Below are positions 62,262 through 64,000 of a stretch of DNA of 64,000 bases, in pieces. Below the pieces are notes generated by a model. It searched no databases. It was not told where the DNA came from and saw nothing but the letters and a program-made list of their open reading frames with translations. Position numbers and translations under genes: made by a program. The stretch spans positions 88,772,070 to 88,836,069 of the forward strand of contig OX465282.1 of the NCBI GenBank assembly GCA_949987705.1, in the 5' to 3' direction. This DNA comes from Thereva unica. Lineage: Eukaryota > Arthropoda > Insecta > Diptera > Therevidae. The first letter of the stretch is position 1. The number at the start of each line of letters is the position of its first letter.

Positions 62262-63422
62262 ATGTCGGATTCCGAACATCCAGATGTTTCTGAAGCCCCT
62301 GGGGGTGACGATAGTCCATCCTTCCACGGGTTTAGAGATAGCCAAATCGAATCAGACAATCAATTGACGGAACGACAGCGAATCGAGCTAATGATTGCTA
62401 AGCTGAAAGACCAACTGGCTGCTATGCCGACCGGTCCTACTGCAGCGCCCGCTCCCGTTCCAATTAAAGTAGATCCGACCAGCTCAACCATAGAGCCCAA
62501 TCCCCTATACAGTCAAATTAAAACTCCTGACTTGCAATTCATTGCCCGACCCGTTAAGTCTCAGCAGGCTACACGCCACCCTTCTGTTGTGTTATCTTGG
62601 AACATCACGTTCTCAGGACAATCTAGTGGACTTACAGCGGAACAATTTGTGTTCAGACTGGAAAGCAAGGCTAAAGATGCATCCGTATCTGATCAAGAGC
62701 TTTGTGCAAACGTGTCATCCTTACTTAAGGATAGGGCAGCTACCTGGTATTGGAACCAATTTCGTCGGGAATTTCCAAATCCCGAATGGTCCGATTTTCG
62801 CAGGAACTTCCAAGCCCATTTTAAGTCCCATGATTCAGATCTTTACACCATCAAGTCCATGGTGGAATTAAAGCAACTTCAAGACTCCTTCGATGAGTAC
62901 CTTGACAAGATGATTGCCTTGCACAACAAAATGGAGAATCCGATTTCGGAATCTCAGTTGACAGGTATATTGGTCGAAAACCTCAATTACGCTACGGGCA
63001 GTCCGTTAGTGGGTCGTCAGTTTAGAACCATAAAGGAATTAAGAGAGCAATGCCTTAAAGTTGAACGCTGGCATTTAAATAAGAAAATGGAACGAAGGAC
63101 TAACTTAAGAGTCCATGAACTCGAAACTGATTTCGCGGTAGATTCCGCTTCCGAGTCTTTAGATCCATACTTCCATGAAATAGAAGCTCTTCAAGGTCAT
63201 AACCCTGACCTTAATCGAAGACAACTTAAGTGTTGGAATTGCCAACAAACTGGTCATCCGTTCTACGACTGTCCCTCTGAAACTCGAAATGTCTTCTGTT
63301 ATCGCTGTGGAAATCCCGGAGTAGTGTCACCGAAGTGTCATTGCCAGGGAAACCGGCAGATGGGCGCGAGGCCGCGTGGGAACCCGCGCCCATCGCAGCC
63401 TCCCCAACCACATCCACTTTAA
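62262..63422 (+). CDS. gypsy-2 Gag
   Basis: ATG at 62262 (MSDSEHPDVSEAP) is preferred to the upstream in-frame TTG. The product has 386 residues: an acidic N-terminus with a short coiled-coil-like stretch (about 35-60), a Pro/Ala linker, and a capsid region with WNITFSGQSSGLTAEQF and SLLKDRAATWYWNQF (about 110-280), typical of gypsy Gag. Two knuckles follow: CWNCQQTGHPFYDC (about 324-337) and CYRCGNPGVVSPKC (about 346-359), in which the usual His is Val. Translation ends at TAA 63420-63422, but the GGGAAAC site at 63347 lets part of the ribosomes continue into pro-pol. Confidence 0.88.
   Translation: MSDSEHPDVSEAPGGDDSPSFHGFRDSQIESDNQLTERQRIELMIAKLKDQLAAMPTGPTAAPAPVPIKVDPTSSTIEPNPLYSQIKTPDLQFIARPVKSQQATRHPSVVLSWNITFSGQSSGLTAEQFVFRLESKAKDASVSDQELCANVSSLLKDRAATWYWNQFRREFPNPEWSDFRRNFQAHFKSHDSDLYTIKSMVELKQLQDSFDEYLDKMIALHNKMENPISESQLTGILVENLNYATGSPLVGRQFRTIKELREQCLKVERWHLNKKMERRTNLRVHELETDFAVDSASESLDPYFHEIEALQGHNPDLNRRQLKCWNCQQTGHPFYDCPSETRNVFCYRCGNPGVVSPKCHCQGNRQMGARPRGNPRPSQPPQPHPL
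63347..63391 (+). promoter_or_regulatory. -1 frameshift site of gypsy-2 (GGGAAAC plus GC-rich stem)
   Basis: GGGAAAC (63347-63353) is read G-GGA-AAC in the gag frame. After exactly 8 bases, GGGCGCG (63362-63368) pairs perfectly with CGCGCCC (63385-63391). The pro-pol frame is the -1 frame and is open through the site. Heptamer, spacer and stem all fit the standard arrangement for -1 frameshifting. Confidence 0.85.
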
Positions 63423-64000
63423 ACGAGCCTGTGTGGGACTTTCCCCCCGACATGTCGTCACCTACCCCTGCTATGTCCAACTTCCAGTCCTATTGTGAGG
63501 ATCCCCCAATATTTCCTTCGGAAGAATCCAGAACTTCCTTTATGGCCAGATGGAACAAGTATCAAGCGGTTCGTCAGCGAATCTTTGTGGGTCCCCACCA
63601 AGAGCCTTCCTTTAGTAGAATTCCAAACATTCGGCAGTTAGCCAGTGAGAAACGTCAGCTTTCACGCTTAGCCGTTTCTGCTATTATTGATGACCATTCT
63701 GATGAAAGGCCTTATGCAGGCATAACCCTTAGTGATGTAGCCATGACCGGGTTACTAGACAGCGGCGCCTCTATAACCTGCCTGGGAAGGGGTGTCGAGT
63801 CATTTCTAGAAGATCATCCTGAGTGTAAACTACATTCATTAGTCGCTTCCTTACAAACTGCCGATGGTACTTCCCAACGAGTTTTAGGATATATCAAAGC
63901 TCCCGTTTCCTTTGCAGGACGAACTCATTTGATGACCATATTCGCTGTACCCAGTTTAAGTCAGAGGCTATACCTCGGGTATGACTTCTGGAAGTTATTC
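63347..64000 (+). CDS. gypsy-2 Pro-Pol, start (protease), cut by window end
   Basis: In the -1 frame relative to gag the sequence is open from the slippery site to base 64000 (about 218 codons). A Pro/Ser-rich linker is followed by a basic region (RWNKYQAVRQRIFVG) and an aspartic protease with LLDSGASIT (about 63751-63780), a YLGYDFW motif at the end corresponding to the usual GxDF. It has no start codon of its own. The rest of Pol lies beyond the window. Confidence 0.85.

Larger units (their letters stand above)
58359..64000 (+). mobile_element. Ty3/gypsy retrotransposon (gypsy-2), 5' part
   Basis: LTR (58359-60870), primer-binding site (60875 onwards), leader of about 1.4 kb, gag (62262-63422), -1 frameshift site and protease up to the window edge. 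All frames are open. The gag sequence and the long LTR differ clearly from gypsy-1, so this is another lineage. Reverse transcriptase, integrase and the 3' LTR are beyond 64000. Confidence 0.83.

Overview
This is non-bacterial DNA from a repeat-rich insect genome. The evidence is the content: a roo-like BEL/Pao element with a fused envelope, two Ty3/gypsy elements, six families of non-LTR retrotransposon, a hAT copy with an 8-bp target duplication, TIR/MITE elements, a tRNA-derived SINE and a Helitron. A fly is a reasonable guess from the element families, but nothing here fixes the species. I recognise no complete host gene. The only gene-like signal not explained by transposons is a set of weak exon-like open stretches at about 28.8-30.6 kb.

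Layout. 1-6562 (+): 3' part of an intact BEL/Pao element (one gag-pol-env frame, then its 3' LTR). It sits just beyond the pol stop of a minus-strand gypsy element (6563-14596: pol, -1 frameshift site, gag, leader, primer-binding site, 1.6-kb LTR). 15.0-19.6 kb: decayed non-LTR copies (families A and B). 20.19-22.07 kb: two adjacent palindromes, one with perfect 104-bp arms and one with near-perfect arms of about 590 bp. 22197-27473: a Helitron with 5' TC, 3' hairpin and CTAG, inserted between A and T. Almost all of its body is about 40 tandem copies of a 118-bp unit with a five-unit higher-order repeat. 27.6-28.6 kb: family B stub, a PIF/Harbinger-like MITE and a tRNA-like fragment. 28.6-31.8 kb: the emptiest stretch. 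32.1-35.4 kb: minus-strand non-LTR families C and D. 36.1-38.0 kb: a TIR element with nested MITEs. 39.5-40.1 kb: TA-target MITE. 40.9-44.15 kb: RTE-like remnant (family E) split by a hAT element. 44.28-46.04 kb: family B copy with clear target duplications. 46.05-49.0 kb: LTR-element relic split by a family A copy. 49.4-50.2 kb: TA-target TIR element. 51.2-55.9 kb: a second RTE-like remnant (family F), split by a minus-strand family A copy that itself carries a MITE. 56.66-57.6 kb: another TA-target TIR element. 57.9-58.36 kb: SINE and MITE. 58359 to the window end (+): the start of a second gypsy element (2.5-kb LTR, primer-binding site, 1.4-kb leader, gag, frameshift site, protease).

How it fits together. 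The window is a stack of nested insertions, and the order of many events can be read from interrupted reading frames and target duplications. The youngest-looking elements are the BEL copy, gypsy-1 and gypsy-2, all with open frames. Both gypsy elements place the same in-frame slippery heptamer GGGAAAC eight bases upstream of a potential stem, near the end of gag. The most unusual structure is the Helitron carrying a satellite array with higher-order organisation; an isolated monomer of the same satellite lies 8 kb away. Element borders were read by eye; family names are by motif recognition without database searches.
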